Position numbers and translations under genes: made by a program. A stretch of DNA of 64,000 nt from Parafrigoribacterium mesophilum. GTDB taxonomy: Bacteria > Actinomycetota > Actinomycetes > Actinomycetales > Microbacteriaceae. The DNA lies in the NCBI RefSeq assembly GCF_039652555.1, contig NZ_JBDJAF010000001.1, positions 1,178,001 through 1,242,000 of the forward strand, written 5' to 3'. The notes below the pieces were generated by a model. That model was not told where the DNA came from and searched no databases. It saw only the letters and a list, made by a program, of their open reading frames with translations. Of the stretch, positions 52,168 through 60,505 are shown piece after piece. Within the stretch, counting starts at the first letter, position 1, and each line of letters starts with the position of its first letter.

Positions 52168-52786
52168 GAGCGAGCCTTGCGGAAGCGTGGGTGGCCAGCG
52201 GCTGCCCCAGTGCGGCAATGTCCCATGCCCAGAGGAGGTGTCTCTCGACCAGTCCGTACATCCGTGTCGAGGCGGCGTGCTCCTTCGCCGTGGCCGTGCG
52301 CACCACGGCATCCGTGGACAGGTCGATGCGCGGATCTTTCACCTGGCCGAGATACAACTCGCTGACGCCGATCGGATGCACGATCGATACCTCGATGTCG
52401 AACCCGCCCGCGGCGTTGCGCAGCACCTCGACGGCCTGAGCAGTGCCGAACGGGGCGGGACCGACGCCGGGAAGCAGCCCAGGGCCCGGATCCCCCTCCG
52501 TCTTGGGGCGGCTCAGCCGCCAGTATCCGCTCTCCGCGGCGAAGACGCCTCGTTCGGCATCCGCCGCATCCTCGGGATCCAGCAGCCAGGTGGAACTCGA
52601 GTAGTTGAGGAAGGGCAGTCCGTCGTGGCTGAAGCTCACCCGCTGCCCGAACTCGTGAGTGCGCGTGTCGTCGCCCACGTCGTAATTGACGACCCCGGTG
52701 CCCTCCCAGACACCCAGCAACCAGGACAGGGGGACGATCTCCGCCGGAAGATCAGCGCCCAAGCCGTGAGCACCGATTTCGATCAT
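52157..52786 (-). CDS. nitrobindin-like heme-binding beta-barrel protein
   Basis: A 209-residue FABP/THAP4-type protein. LLGVWEGTG near residue 25 is the GxWxGxG signature and HLLWAWDIAALGQP near 185 contains the candidate axial His. Nitrobindins bind ferric heme and scavenge or isomerise nitrogen oxides. Paired with ygfZ by overlap, suggesting a shared role in protecting iron-sulfur or heme proteins. Confidence 0.87.
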   Translation of the reverse strand: MIEIGAHGLGADLPAEIVPLSWLLGVWEGTGVVNYDVGDDTRTHEFGQRVSFSHDGLPFLNYSSSTWLLDPEDAADAERGVFAAESGYWRLSRPKTEGDPGPGLLPGVGPAPFGTAQAVEVLRNAAGGFDIEVSIVHPIGVSELYLGQVKDPRIDLSTDAVVRTATAKEHAASTRMYGLVERHLLWAWDIAALGQPLATHASARLARVD

Positions 52787-52800
52787 GGGAAACCTTGTCT

Positions 52801-52911
52801 TTAGCGTGCGCCCCGGAACAGGTTGTACAGCACGACCACGGAGACGTACCCGATCGCCAGCGTTGCCAGCACGAGAAGGCCAACAAAGGTGAGTTCGAGC
52901 GCGAGAATCAT
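52801..52911 (-). CDS. 36-residue single-pass membrane protein
   Basis: A small gene: it begins MILALELTFVGLLVL, continues as one hydrophobic helix (about residues 3-30) and ends NLFRGAR with a TAA. It fills the space between nitrobindin and a small membrane gene on the same strand, spaced 14 bases and 9 bases from its neighbours. I recall similar tiny proteins at this position in related genomes. No function is known. Confidence 0.6.
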   Translation of the reverse strand: MILALELTFVGLLVLATLAIGYVSVVVLYNLFRGAR

Positions 52912-52920
52912 GTGTCGATT

Positions 52921-53187
52921 CTAGCCTGCCGCCAGGGCGATCGTGCCGAGGACGGCGGTGGCGATGACGAGAATCACGACGCTGCCGCCCACGCTGACCA
53001 TCACCCGGGTGACCAAGCCCGCGCGGCGTACGATCCCGAGCTGGATGCTGAAGGTGAGCAGCACGGCCGCACCCAGCACGATGGGCAGCCAGGTGAGGTA
53101 CTCGGCGGGGACGGCGAGCAGCCCGACGAGGACAGCGCCGACGACGACCAGCACCCACACGGGCAGCGCCGTCCTTAACATGGCCAC
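52921..53187 (-). CDS. small hypothetical membrane protein
   Basis: 88 residues with three hydrophobic segments (about 8-28, 33-50 and 63-86). GTG at 53187 or ATG at 53181 are both possible starts. It is not recognised as a named family. It lies just before the divergent glnR and probably heads the leftward run that includes nitrobindin, ygfZ and gpmA. Confidence 0.65.
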   Translation of the reverse strand: MAMLRTALPVWVLVVVGAVLVGLLAVPAEYLTWLPIVLGAAVLLTFSIQLGIVRRAGLVTRVMVSVGGSVVILVIATAVLGTIALAAG

Positions 53188-53279
53188 GGCTCAATTGTGC
53201 CTCATCGCCGTGGAATCCGGCTGGCCGGGATCGCCGGACGCGCTTGTAGACTGTTGCCCTGACGAACCAGGAGGTGCCC

Positions 53280-53972
53280 GTGGCACAGCTGTTGGTACTG
53301 TCCTCCGCGCCTGAGGGCCAAGTACTGCCGGCCCTCGCTCTCCTGGGCCACCAGTGCCGGCAGATTCCCGCGGAACCGGCCAGCCTGGTCAACGCCCCCA
53401 GCTGTGAACTCATCCTCGTCGATGCCCGCACCGACCTGCTCGCCGCCCGGTCGCTCTGCGCGATCCTGCACACCACCGGGATCAACGTGCCGCTGGTTGC
53501 CGTGCTCACCGAGGGCGGACTCGCGGCGATCTCCACCGACTGGGGCGTTGACGACGTGTTGCTGAGCACGGCCGGTCCGGCCGAAGTGGATGCGCGCATC
53601 CGCCTTGTGCTCGGCCGACGCGCGCGGGAGCACGAGAGTCGCACGATCAACGCCTCGGGCGTCATCATCAACGAGGCGAATTACTCCGCAAAGGTGAAGG
53701 GCCGGCCACTGGACCTCACCTACAAGGAATTCGAGCTGCTGCGCTTTTTGGCCACGCACGCCTCCCGCGTGTTCACCCGCGAACAGTTACTCAGCGAGGT
53801 GTGGGGCTACGACTACTTCGGCGGCACGCGCACCGTCGATGTGCACGTGCGGCGGCTGCGGGCCAAACTCGGGGACCTGGAATCGGTGATCGGCACCGTG
53901 CGCAACGTCGGCTACCGCTTCAACGTGTATGACGAGGACACCGAGCGTCGTGCCCAGCCCGTCGGTTCCTGA
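53280..53972 (+). CDS. glnR: orphan OmpR-type nitrogen regulator GlnR
   Basis: A 230-residue regulator strongly resembling actinobacterial GlnR. The receiver has no complete acidic pocket and no conserved KP lysine (VLLSTAGPAEVDARIR stands there), so it is not controlled by ordinary phosphorylation. The winged helix contains LDLTYKEFELLRFLATHASRVF and VWGYDYFGGTRTVDVHVRRL. GlnR activates nitrogen-assimilation genes under nitrogen limitation. GTG at 53280 has AGGAGG six bases upstream. No kinase is adjacent; mshD follows as in other actinobacteria. Confidence 0.93.
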   Translation: MAQLLVLSSAPEGQVLPALALLGHQCRQIPAEPASLVNAPSCELILVDARTDLLAARSLCAILHTTGINVPLVAVLTEGGLAAISTDWGVDDVLLSTAGPAEVDARIRLVLGRRAREHESRTINASGVIINEANYSAKVKGRPLDLTYKEFELLRFLATHASRVFTREQLLSEVWGYDYFGGTRTVDVHVRRLRAKLGDLESVIGTVRNVGYRFNVYDEDTERRAQPVGS

Positions 53973-55080
53973 CTGGGTCGCGGCGTTGGCCGACCGGGCC
54001 GCCCGCGCCGACGGGCAGCCGCCGTTCTCCGACCAGTCGCTGATCGATCTGGCCGACCGGCGTCGTGACCTGATCGCCCTGGGAACGGATGCGGCGGCGA
54101 TCATCAGCCCGGACGCGACGGATGCCGAATTCGTCGTCGACCCGGACGCCCGGCGACGGGGCCTGGGTGAGCGCATGCTGACCACTCTGCTGGAACGCTC
54201 GGGCGGCAATCTGCACGTGTGGGCCCACGGCGACCACCCGGCGGCGCGCATCCTCGCCGGTCGGCACGGACTCACGCCGGTGCGCACGCTGCTGCAGCTG
54301 AGGGCCGAGGTGCCCCTTCGAGACGCTCGCCTAGCGGCTCCCTCCTCAGGGACCGACCTTCGAGACACTCGCCTAACGGCTCCCTCCTCAGGGACCGACC
54401 TTCCAGACACTCGCCTAACGGCTCCCCCCTCAGGGACCGACCTTCCAGACGCTCGCCTAACGGCTCCCTCCTCAGGGACCGACCTTCCAGACACTCGCCT
54501 AGCGGCTCCCTCCTCAGGGACCGACCTTCGAGACGCTCGCCTAGCGGCTCCCTCCTCAGGGACCGACCTTCCAGACGCTCGCCTAGCGGCTCCCTCCTCA
54601 GGGACCGACGTTCCAGACGGAGAGTCACCAGGGACTACCGTGTCGGCTTTTCGGCCTGGAATCGACGACGCCGCCTGGCTCGCGGTCAATGCTGCAGCCT
54701 TCGCCTCGCATCCGGAGCAGGGCAAACTCACTCAGAGCGACCTGAACGCCCGCAAGGCCGAGGACTGGTTCGACAAGCACGACTTCTTGCTGCTCTGGGA
54801 CCGGGGTGCGCTTATCGGATTCTGCTGGCTCAAGGTCGACGGTGACGTCGGCGAGTTCTACGCCGTGGGCATCGCACCTCACCGGCAGGGCGAAGGGCTC
54901 GGCCGTGTGCTCGTCGAGGCGGGCTTCGCGCGATTGGCCGAGCGCGGCATCCGCACGTCGAACCTCTACGTGGAAGCCGACAACGAACCCGCGCTGCGGC
55001 TCTACCGTTCGTACGGCTTCCGGGACTACACAGTCGACGTGCAGTACGCAAGCGGTGGAATCCTCGGGACAACCGGCTAG
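53929..55080 (+). CDS. mshD: mycothiol synthase with in-frame repeat expansion
   Basis: A 383-residue tandem GNAT protein that acetylates Cys-GlcN-Ins in the last step of mycothiol synthesis. The first GNAT domain has VVDPDARRRGLGERML (about residue 70) and the second has EFYAVGIAPHRQGEGLGRVL (about 310). Known MshDs are about 300-315 residues. The excess comes from about 100 residues of tandem 14-residue repeats (LRDARLAAPSSGTD type) at 130-230, joining the two domains. ATG at 53929 overlaps glnR by 44 bases; GTG at 53950 is an alternative. Confidence 0.92.
   Translation: MTRTPSVVPSPSVPDWVAALADRAARADGQPPFSDQSLIDLADRRRDLIALGTDAAAIISPDATDAEFVVDPDARRRGLGERMLTTLLERSGGNLHVWAHGDHPAARILAGRHGLTPVRTLLQLRAEVPLRDARLAAPSSGTDLRDTRLTAPSSGTDLPDTRLTAPPSGTDLPDARLTAPSSGTDLPDTRLAAPSSGTDLRDARLAAPSSGTDLPDARLAAPSSGTDVPDGESPGTTVSAFRPGIDDAAWLAVNAAAFASHPEQGKLTQSDLNARKAEDWFDKHDFLLLWDRGALIGFCWLKVDGDVGEFYAVGIAPHRQGEGLGRVLVEAGFARLAERGIRTSNLYVEADNEPALRLYRSYGFRDYTVDVQYASGGILGTTG
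54316..54619 (+). repeat. seven tandem 42-base repeats inside mshD
   Basis: Units start at 54316, 54358, 54400, 54442, 54484, 54526 and 54568, with a truncated eighth at 54610. The consensus begins CTTCGAGACGCTCGCCTAGC and continues GGCTCCCTCCTCAGGGACCG then AC. Units differ at only a few positions. 42 is a multiple of three and no unit contains a stop in this frame, so copy number can vary without a frameshift. The same element, reversed, occurs at 36240-36320. Confidence 0.95.
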
Positions 55081-55089
55081 TCTGTTGCG

Positions 55090-55590
55090 ATGGGAACGCT
55101 TCTCAACATCCTGCACGTCGTGACCGCGGTGTTCATCGTCGGCCCGATGGCCATCCTGCCGATGACCGGCATGCGTGCCATCCGGGCGGGGAATGCCGGG
55201 CAGGTGCTGACCCTGGCGAAGTCGACGTTCGTGCTCAGCCTCGCGTCGCTGGCCGTGGTGATCTTCGGATTCGGCGCGATGAGCCTCGCCGACGAACGCT
55301 TCAACCTGTCGGTGACGACGCCGTGGATCCTCATCTCGATCGTGCTGTACATCATCGCGTTGATCGTGAGTCTGGCCATGGTGGTGCCCATCATGCGGCG
55401 CGCCGGTCGCCGGCTGCAGGAAGCGGAGACGTCGGTGAGTGGCAGTTCCGCGAGCGCCGCGGACGGCGGGCCCGCCACCGCCCGGTCCGCGGGCAGCTCG
55501 ATGAGTGAATACTCGTTGATCGGGATGAGTTCCGGGATCTCGGCGGTGCTGCTTCTCGTCGTCGTCATTCTGATGGTCTGGAAGCCGTAA
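55090..55590 (+). CDS. DUF2269-like membrane protein
   Basis: A 166-residue protein with four membrane helices (about residues 5-25, 44-64, 76-100 and 143-165) and a serine/alanine-rich loop before the last. LLNILHVVTAVFIVGPMAI is the typical opening. Function unknown. It lies ten bases after mshD and 43 bases before ppk, so it may belong to the same transcript. Confidence 0.78.
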   Translation: MGTLLNILHVVTAVFIVGPMAILPMTGMRAIRAGNAGQVLTLAKSTFVLSLASLAVVIFGFGAMSLADERFNLSVTTPWILISIVLYIIALIVSLAMVVPIMRRAGRRLQEAETSVSGSSASAADGGPATARSAGSSMSEYSLIGMSSGISAVLLLVVVILMVWKP

Positions 55591-55633
55591 GAACTCTGGA
55601 CGGGCGCCCACCCAGGGGTGCCATGATGAAGCC

Positions 55634-57808
55634 ATGGACAGCGAGACCTTCCTCGACGACACCGGGCTGGTCACCGACACACTCGACGACGACTACGACT
55701 CGACCTGGATCGACGACGGAAGCCTGCCACCGGACCGATTCCTCGATCGCGAGCTGAGCTGGCTGGCGTTCAACACCAGGGTGCTCGAGCTGGCCGAGGA
55801 TCCGCACCTTCCTGTGCTCGAGCGGGCCAACTTCCTGGCTATTTTCGCCAGCAATCTCGACGAGTTCTTCATGGTGCGCGTCGCCGGGCTGAAGCGGCGC
55901 ATTCTCACCGGCCTCGCGGTGCCCACCAACGTGGGCACGGCACCGGCCGACGCGCTCGCCGACATCAGCGAGATGGCGCACGTGCTGCAGGAGCGGCACG
56001 CCGCCGTCTTTCAGAAGCTCGTGAAGCCGGCCCTGGATGAGGTCGGTATCCGCATCGACGCGTGGGTGGACCTTGCCGCAGCGGACCGGCTGGCGCTCGA
56101 CGAGATCTTCTCCACTCAGATTTTTCCGGTACTGATGCCGCTCGCGGTGGACCCCGCGCATCCGTTCCCCTACATCTCCGGTCTGTCGCTGAACCTCTCC
56201 GTGCGGGTGCGCAGCCCCAAGACCGGCAAGGAGGAGTTCGCGAGGCTCAAGGTGCCGTCGGTGCTGCCACGGTTCATCCAGCTGCCGGACGATGCCAGCG
56301 GTCAGCTTCGCTTCATCCCTCTGGAAGACCTCATCTCGCACCACCTGGACGAATTGTTCCCCGGCATGAACGTGCTCGAGCACCATGAGTTCCGCATCAC
56401 CAGGAACGAGGATGTCGAAGTTGAGGAGGACGAGTCCGAGAACCTCATCCAGACCCTCGAACGCGAACTGCTGCAGCGCCGGTTCGGGCCGCCGGTCCGG
56501 CTTGAGATCACCGACGACATGGACGATCTGACCCTCGGGCTGCTGGTGCGAGAGCTGGACATCACCGAGCAGGAAGTGTACCGCCTGCCCGCCCCGCTCG
56601 ACCTCGGCGGCCTGTACGAGGTGGTCAAGACCGACCGGCCGATGCTGAAGTACCCCAAGCATGTGCCGACCACGAGCGTCAACCTCCTGCCGGTCGAGCC
56701 GAACGCGCTTCCCGATATCTTCGCGTCGATCGCGCGGCATCCCATCTTGCTGCACCACCCGTACGAATCGTTCGCCACGAGCGTGCAAGCGTTCCTGGAG
56801 CAGGCCGCGTGCGACCCCGCAGTGCTCGCCATCAAGCAGACGCTGTACCGCACCAGCGGGGACAGCCCGATCGTTGAAGCCCTGATCCAGGCGGCCGAGG
56901 CCGGCAAGGCGGTGCTGGCGCTGGTGGAGATCAAGGCGCGCTTCGACGAATCGGCGAACATCAACTGGGCGCGCAAGCTTGAAAAGGCCGGCGTGCACGT
57001 GGTCTACGGTCTGGTCGGGCTCAAGACCCACTGCAAGCTGGCGCTCGTGGTGCGGCGGGAAAACGGGGTGCTGCGGCACTACAGCCACATCGGCACGGGC
57101 AATTACAATCCGAAGACCTCCCGTCTGTATGAAGACCTGGGGTTGTTGACGGCGGACGACCAGGTCGGCAAGGACCTGACCCGCCTGTTCAACGAGCTGT
57201 CCGGTTACGCGATCGAGAAGAAGTTCAAGCGGCTGCTGGTGGCACCGCTGCACCTGCGCAAGGGGCTGCTCAAGCGCATCAACGCCGAAGCCGAGAACGC
57301 CCGAAACGGAATCGCCGGCGGCATCCGGATGAAGGTCAACTCGATGGTCGACGAGCAGATGATCGACGCGCTGTACCGGGCCAGCCAAGCCGGGGTGCCC
57401 ATCGACCTGCTGGTCAGGGGCATTTGCTCGCTGAAGCCCGGTGTGCCGGGACTCAGCGACACCATCCGGGTGCGGTCGGTGCTGGGCCGATACCTGGAGC
57501 ACTCCCGAATCTTCTCGTTCCAGAACGCGGGAGACCTCCAGGTCTTCATCGGCAGCGCCGACCTGATGCACCGCAATCTTGACCGCAGGGTCGAGGCCCT
57601 GGTGCGCCTGGACAGCCCAGCACACCTGCGCCAACTGGAGGAGCTCATGGATCTGGCCATGTCCGACCAAACCTCGTCGTGGTGGCTGGATGGATCCGGA
57701 CACTGGACCCGCAATTCTCGGGCCGAAGATGGGACGCCGCTGCGCGACATGCAGAATGTTCTTATGCGCCAAATTTCAGCTCGCAAACGCGCCGGGGTTT
57801 TTCGGTGA
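55634..57808 (+). CDS. ppk: polyphosphate kinase 1
   Basis: A 724-residue enzyme polymerising the ATP gamma-phosphate into polyphosphate. RELSWLAFNTRVLELAED opens the N domain, ILLHHPYESF is near residue 372, the phospho-His is in LVGLKTHCKLALVVRR (about 460), and HYSHIGTGNYNPKTSRLYED is the second conserved His block. Normal length. It overlaps the MutT1-like gene by four bases (GTGA) and is followed by pst, a phosphate-storage neighbourhood. Confidence 0.96.
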   Translation: MDSETFLDDTGLVTDTLDDDYDSTWIDDGSLPPDRFLDRELSWLAFNTRVLELAEDPHLPVLERANFLAIFASNLDEFFMVRVAGLKRRILTGLAVPTNVGTAPADALADISEMAHVLQERHAAVFQKLVKPALDEVGIRIDAWVDLAAADRLALDEIFSTQIFPVLMPLAVDPAHPFPYISGLSLNLSVRVRSPKTGKEEFARLKVPSVLPRFIQLPDDASGQLRFIPLEDLISHHLDELFPGMNVLEHHEFRITRNEDVEVEEDESENLIQTLERELLQRRFGPPVRLEITDDMDDLTLGLLVRELDITEQEVYRLPAPLDLGGLYEVVKTDRPMLKYPKHVPTTSVNLLPVEPNALPDIFASIARHPILLHHPYESFATSVQAFLEQAACDPAVLAIKQTLYRTSGDSPIVEALIQAAEAGKAVLALVEIKARFDESANINWARKLEKAGVHVVYGLVGLKTHCKLALVVRRENGVLRHYSHIGTGNYNPKTSRLYEDLGLLTADDQVGKDLTRLFNELSGYAIEKKFKRLLVAPLHLRKGLLKRINAEAENARNGIAGGIRMKVNSMVDEQMIDALYRASQAGVPIDLLVRGICSLKPGVPGLSDTIRVRSVLGRYLEHSRIFSFQNAGDLQVFIGSADLMHRNLDRRVEALVRLDSPAHLRQLEELMDLAMSDQTSSWWLDGSGHWTRNSRAEDGTPLRDMQNVLMRQISARKRAGVFR

Positions 57809-58755
57809 AAACGCTCTCCCCCTCGATCGTCGTCGCAGCTGGGGCGATCTGCTGGCGACTCACGGATGGGAAGCTGCGCATTCTGCTCGTCCACCGGGCC
57901 GCGCACGCGGACATCTCACTGCCCAAAGGCAAGGTGGATCCCGGCGAAACGCCGCCGCAGACCGCGGTGCGTGAGATCGAGGAAGAGACCGGGCTCCGGG
58001 TCGCTCTCGGTGCGCCGCTGACCACCATCGGCTACACCCTGGCGGACGGCCGGGAGAAGGTCGTGCACTACTGGGCCGCTGCGGTGGACGACGACATGCG
58101 CGCCGCATCCACGTTCCGCTCCAACGCGGAGATCGGCGCCCTGGAGTGGGTGAGCCTGTCCGCGGCACGCAAGAAGCTCAGCTACGAACGAGACCGGGAC
58201 GTGGTCGACCGGTTCGAGGAACTGGTCGAGGCCGGCACGCTGAAAACCTTCGCCGTGATCGTGCTGCGCCACGCGAAGGCGGTGCCGCCGGCATCCTGGG
58301 ACGGACCGGATGCGACCCGCCCGCTGCTGCACCGCGGTCTGGACCAGGCGGCGAGCGTCGCACCGGCCATCGCGGCCTGGCAGCCGACCCGGTTGCTCAG
58401 CAGTCCGGCAACAAGGTGCCTGGCCACCGTGGAACCGCTCGCGGAACTCACCGGTCTCGAGGTGAAACAGGTCGCGGCCATCAGCCAGGACGCCTACGAA
58501 GACGGCAAGGCCAACGTGGCGAAGGTCATCGCGAAACGCGTCGGTAAGAGGGAAACAGTGGTGCTGTGCTCGCACGGTCCGTTGTTGCCGGAGCTCCTGC
58601 AGAGCGTGGCGAAGGCGGCTGGTACGAAGATGGATGACCCGCTCAAGCGCGCCGCGATGCTCTCCACCGGCGAGTACACCGTGCTGCACCTGTCGGAGGA
58701 CGACCCGGAATCGGGTCTCGTGGCATTCGAGACGCACGGGCCGCTGCGCGACTAA
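57805..58755 (+). CDS. MutT1-like NUDIX and histidine-phosphatase fusion
   Basis: A 316-residue two-domain protein. The NUDIX box GKVDPGETPPQTAVREIEEETGL lies at about residues 41-63. The C-terminal histidine-phosphatase domain has VIVLRHAKAVPP (RHxK, about 155). This matches mycobacterial MutT1, which hydrolyses 8-oxo-(d)GTP and diadenosine polyphosphates. GTG at 57805 is coupled to the ppk stop, and MutT1 next to ppk is common in actinobacteria. Confidence 0.9.
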   Translation: MKTLSPSIVVAAGAICWRLTDGKLRILLVHRAAHADISLPKGKVDPGETPPQTAVREIEEETGLRVALGAPLTTIGYTLADGREKVVHYWAAAVDDDMRAASTFRSNAEIGALEWVSLSAARKKLSYERDRDVVDRFEELVEAGTLKTFAVIVLRHAKAVPPASWDGPDATRPLLHRGLDQAASVAPAIAAWQPTRLLSSPATRCLATVEPLAELTGLEVKQVAAISQDAYEDGKANVAKVIAKRVGKRETVVLCSHGPLLPELLQSVAKAAGTKMDDPLKRAAMLSTGEYTVLHLSEDDPESGLVAFETHGPLRD

Positions 58756-58776
58756 CCTGCACGACGCGTTCGGCAT

Positions 58777-59214
58777 TCACCTCTTCGGTCGTTCCCACGA
58801 AGCGATCGGCCCATCGATCACCGTGAAGATGGGGTTGACCTCTGGCACCGAAACGTGGCGCCACATGGCGGCCACCGCGGGGCTGCGCTGTTCGAGTTTG
58901 GCCAGCAGGTGAGTCCACTCATAGATCAGTTGGCCAGTGGTGACCGGTATCGGCTCGAGCGGTCCCGCCACCCCACTAATCTTGCCCCGATCGAAATGGT
59001 AACCACGCGCGTCCGCATCGTCGACAACCGCACGCAGGAACCCGCCGATTGCTTCCAGGGGAGCGCCGTGGCTGCGAAACCGTTGCAGCTGCGGATGTGC
59101 CCGGTATCCGCTGGTGAGCCCGGTGAGCACGGCCTGAGCCAGCAAACCTTCGCGCCAGCATGCGGTCAGTGCTTGCCGGTCGAAATAGTGCGGATGAACC
59201 GACCACAACCTCAC
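58777..59214 (-). CDS. Pyr_excise-family protein (pyrimidine dimer DNA glycosylase type)
   Basis: A 145-residue protein with RLWSVHPHYFDRQALTACWR at the N-terminus and YRAHPQLQRFRSHG near residue 37, the pattern of the DenV/endonuclease V family. The phage enzyme uses an N-terminal Thr; here the residue after Met is Arg, so a glycosylase activity by that mechanism is doubtful. It may act on DNA in another way. It lies between MutT1 and pstS on the opposite strand. Confidence 0.75.
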   Translation of the reverse strand: MRLWSVHPHYFDRQALTACWREGLLAQAVLTGLTSGYRAHPQLQRFRSHGAPLEAIGGFLRAVVDDADARGYHFDRGKISGVAGPLEPIPVTTGQLIYEWTHLLAKLEQRSPAVAAMWRHVSVPEVNPIFTVIDGPIASWERPKR

Positions 59215-59294
59215 GCTGCCAAGGCTAACAACGCGCAGATGCCCGCGCCGAGGGCCCGGGCGATACTCCGCCTGACGGCGCGCCCTCCGGGTCC

Positions 59295-59316
59295 GTTAAT
59301 CTCCCGTTCACCAACC
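59295..59316 (+). promoter_or_regulatory. PHO-box-like direct repeat upstream of pstS
   Basis: GTTAATC at 59295 and GTTCACC at 59306, spaced 11 bases. GTTCACC is the exact unit of the streptomycete PHO box. It lies about 76 bases before the pstS start codon, so phosphate control by RegX3 is expected. Confidence 0.65.
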
Positions 59317-59391
59317 GAGGGCAGTCTGGTAATGCAGTGCGCTGAACCAGCGACTCACCATCACCGGTGGATCAACTTCGGAAGGGAATCT

Positions 59392-60495
59392 GTGACCATC
59401 CGTTCCGGGGCCACTCGCCTCAGCAGAACCTTCACAGTCGCCGCGGCCGCGTTCGCCGTGCTCGTTCTCTCCTCCTGCGCCGCCAACGAGATGGGCCTTC
59501 CGCCGGCCGGCCCCGACGCGCTGTCCGGCACCCTGAACGGATCGGGGGCCTCCTCGCAGAGCAGCGCGTCCGATGCCTGGGTCGCGTCGTTCCAGACCGA
59601 CAACCCGGATGCCACGGTGAACTACTCGCCGGACGGATCGGGCGCCGGCCGCAAAGCCTTCATTAGCGGCGGCGTGCAATACGCCGGGAGCGACTCGGCA
59701 CTGAGCGAGAGAGAGCTTTCCGAAACGTTCTCTGGCTGCGCGGCCGGGGGCAGGGGCATCGACCTGCCGGTGTACGTCTCGCCGATCGCTGTGATTTTCA
59801 ACATCAAGGGTGTCGAGAACCTGAACCTGGACGCTGCGACCATCGCGGGAATCTTCAAAGGCACCATCACTCGGTGGAACGACCCAGCAGTGGCGGCACT
59901 CAATCCGGGCACGCCACTGCCGGCTGGCACGATCACCGCCGTGCACCGCTCCGACGACTCCGGCACCACGAGGAACTTCACCGACTATCTCGGCCAGGTC
60001 GCCCCCCAGGTGTGGGACGAGCCGCCGGACGACAGTTTTCCCTATCAGAACGGTGAGGCCGCGCAGGGCACCTCGGGTGTGGTCGAGGCCGTCGGTGGCG
60101 GGGTGAACACCATCGGCTACTCGGATGCCTCGCGGGCCGGCCACCTCGGAATCGCGAAGCTCAACGTCGGCGGCAGCTTCGTCACGCTGAGCACGAAGGC
60201 AGCTGCGGCAGTGGTGGCGGGCTCACCGCTGGTAGAGGGTCGCGAGAGCAATGACATCGCCGTCGAGTTGGACCGGAAAACCACCGACTCCAGCCACTAC
60301 CCGCTCGTACTAGTCAGCTACATGATCGCCTGTGACCACTACCAGGACGCCGCGACGGCGAAGCTGGTCAAGGCCTACCTCCACCACGTTGTCAGCTCCC
60401 GCGGCCAGGCGGAAGCAGCGAAGTCGGCGGGATCAGCACCGCTGTCGCCCGAGTTGGCAAGCCGCATCACCGCGGCGATCGACAGCATCCGGTAG
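59392..60495 (+). CDS. pstS: phosphate-binding lipoprotein PstS
   Basis: A 367-residue lipoprotein with the lipobox VLSSC (Cys about residue 28), then GSGASSQSSASDAWVASFQ and YSPDGSGAGRKAFISGGVQY, the phosphate-binding loops (SGSG-type), and HRSDDSGTTRNFTDYL near 185. GTG at 59392 follows GAAGGGA; the longer open frame from 58855 is antisense to the preceding gene. First gene of pstSCAB. Confidence 0.95.
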   Translation: MTIRSGATRLSRTFTVAAAAFAVLVLSSCAANEMGLPPAGPDALSGTLNGSGASSQSSASDAWVASFQTDNPDATVNYSPDGSGAGRKAFISGGVQYAGSDSALSERELSETFSGCAAGGRGIDLPVYVSPIAVIFNIKGVENLNLDAATIAGIFKGTITRWNDPAVAALNPGTPLPAGTITAVHRSDDSGTTRNFTDYLGQVAPQVWDEPPDDSFPYQNGEAAQGTSGVVEAVGGGVNTIGYSDASRAGHLGIAKLNVGGSFVTLSTKAAAAVVAGSPLVEGRESNDIAVELDRKTTDSSHYPLVLVSYMIACDHYQDAATAKLVKAYLHHVVSSRGQAEAAKSAGSAPLSPELASRITAAIDSIR

Positions 60496-60505
60496 CGGGA
60501 CGACC

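Noticed and set aside
53280..53972. Ordinary two-component response regulator awaiting an adjacent kinase
   Set aside because: The receiver lacks the conserved acidic pocket and lysine, and the sequence matches orphan GlnR, so no cognate kinase is expected.
54316..54619. CRISPR-like array of direct repeats
   Set aside because: The 42-base units are directly adjacent with no spacers, are open in the mshD frame, and no cas gene is present.
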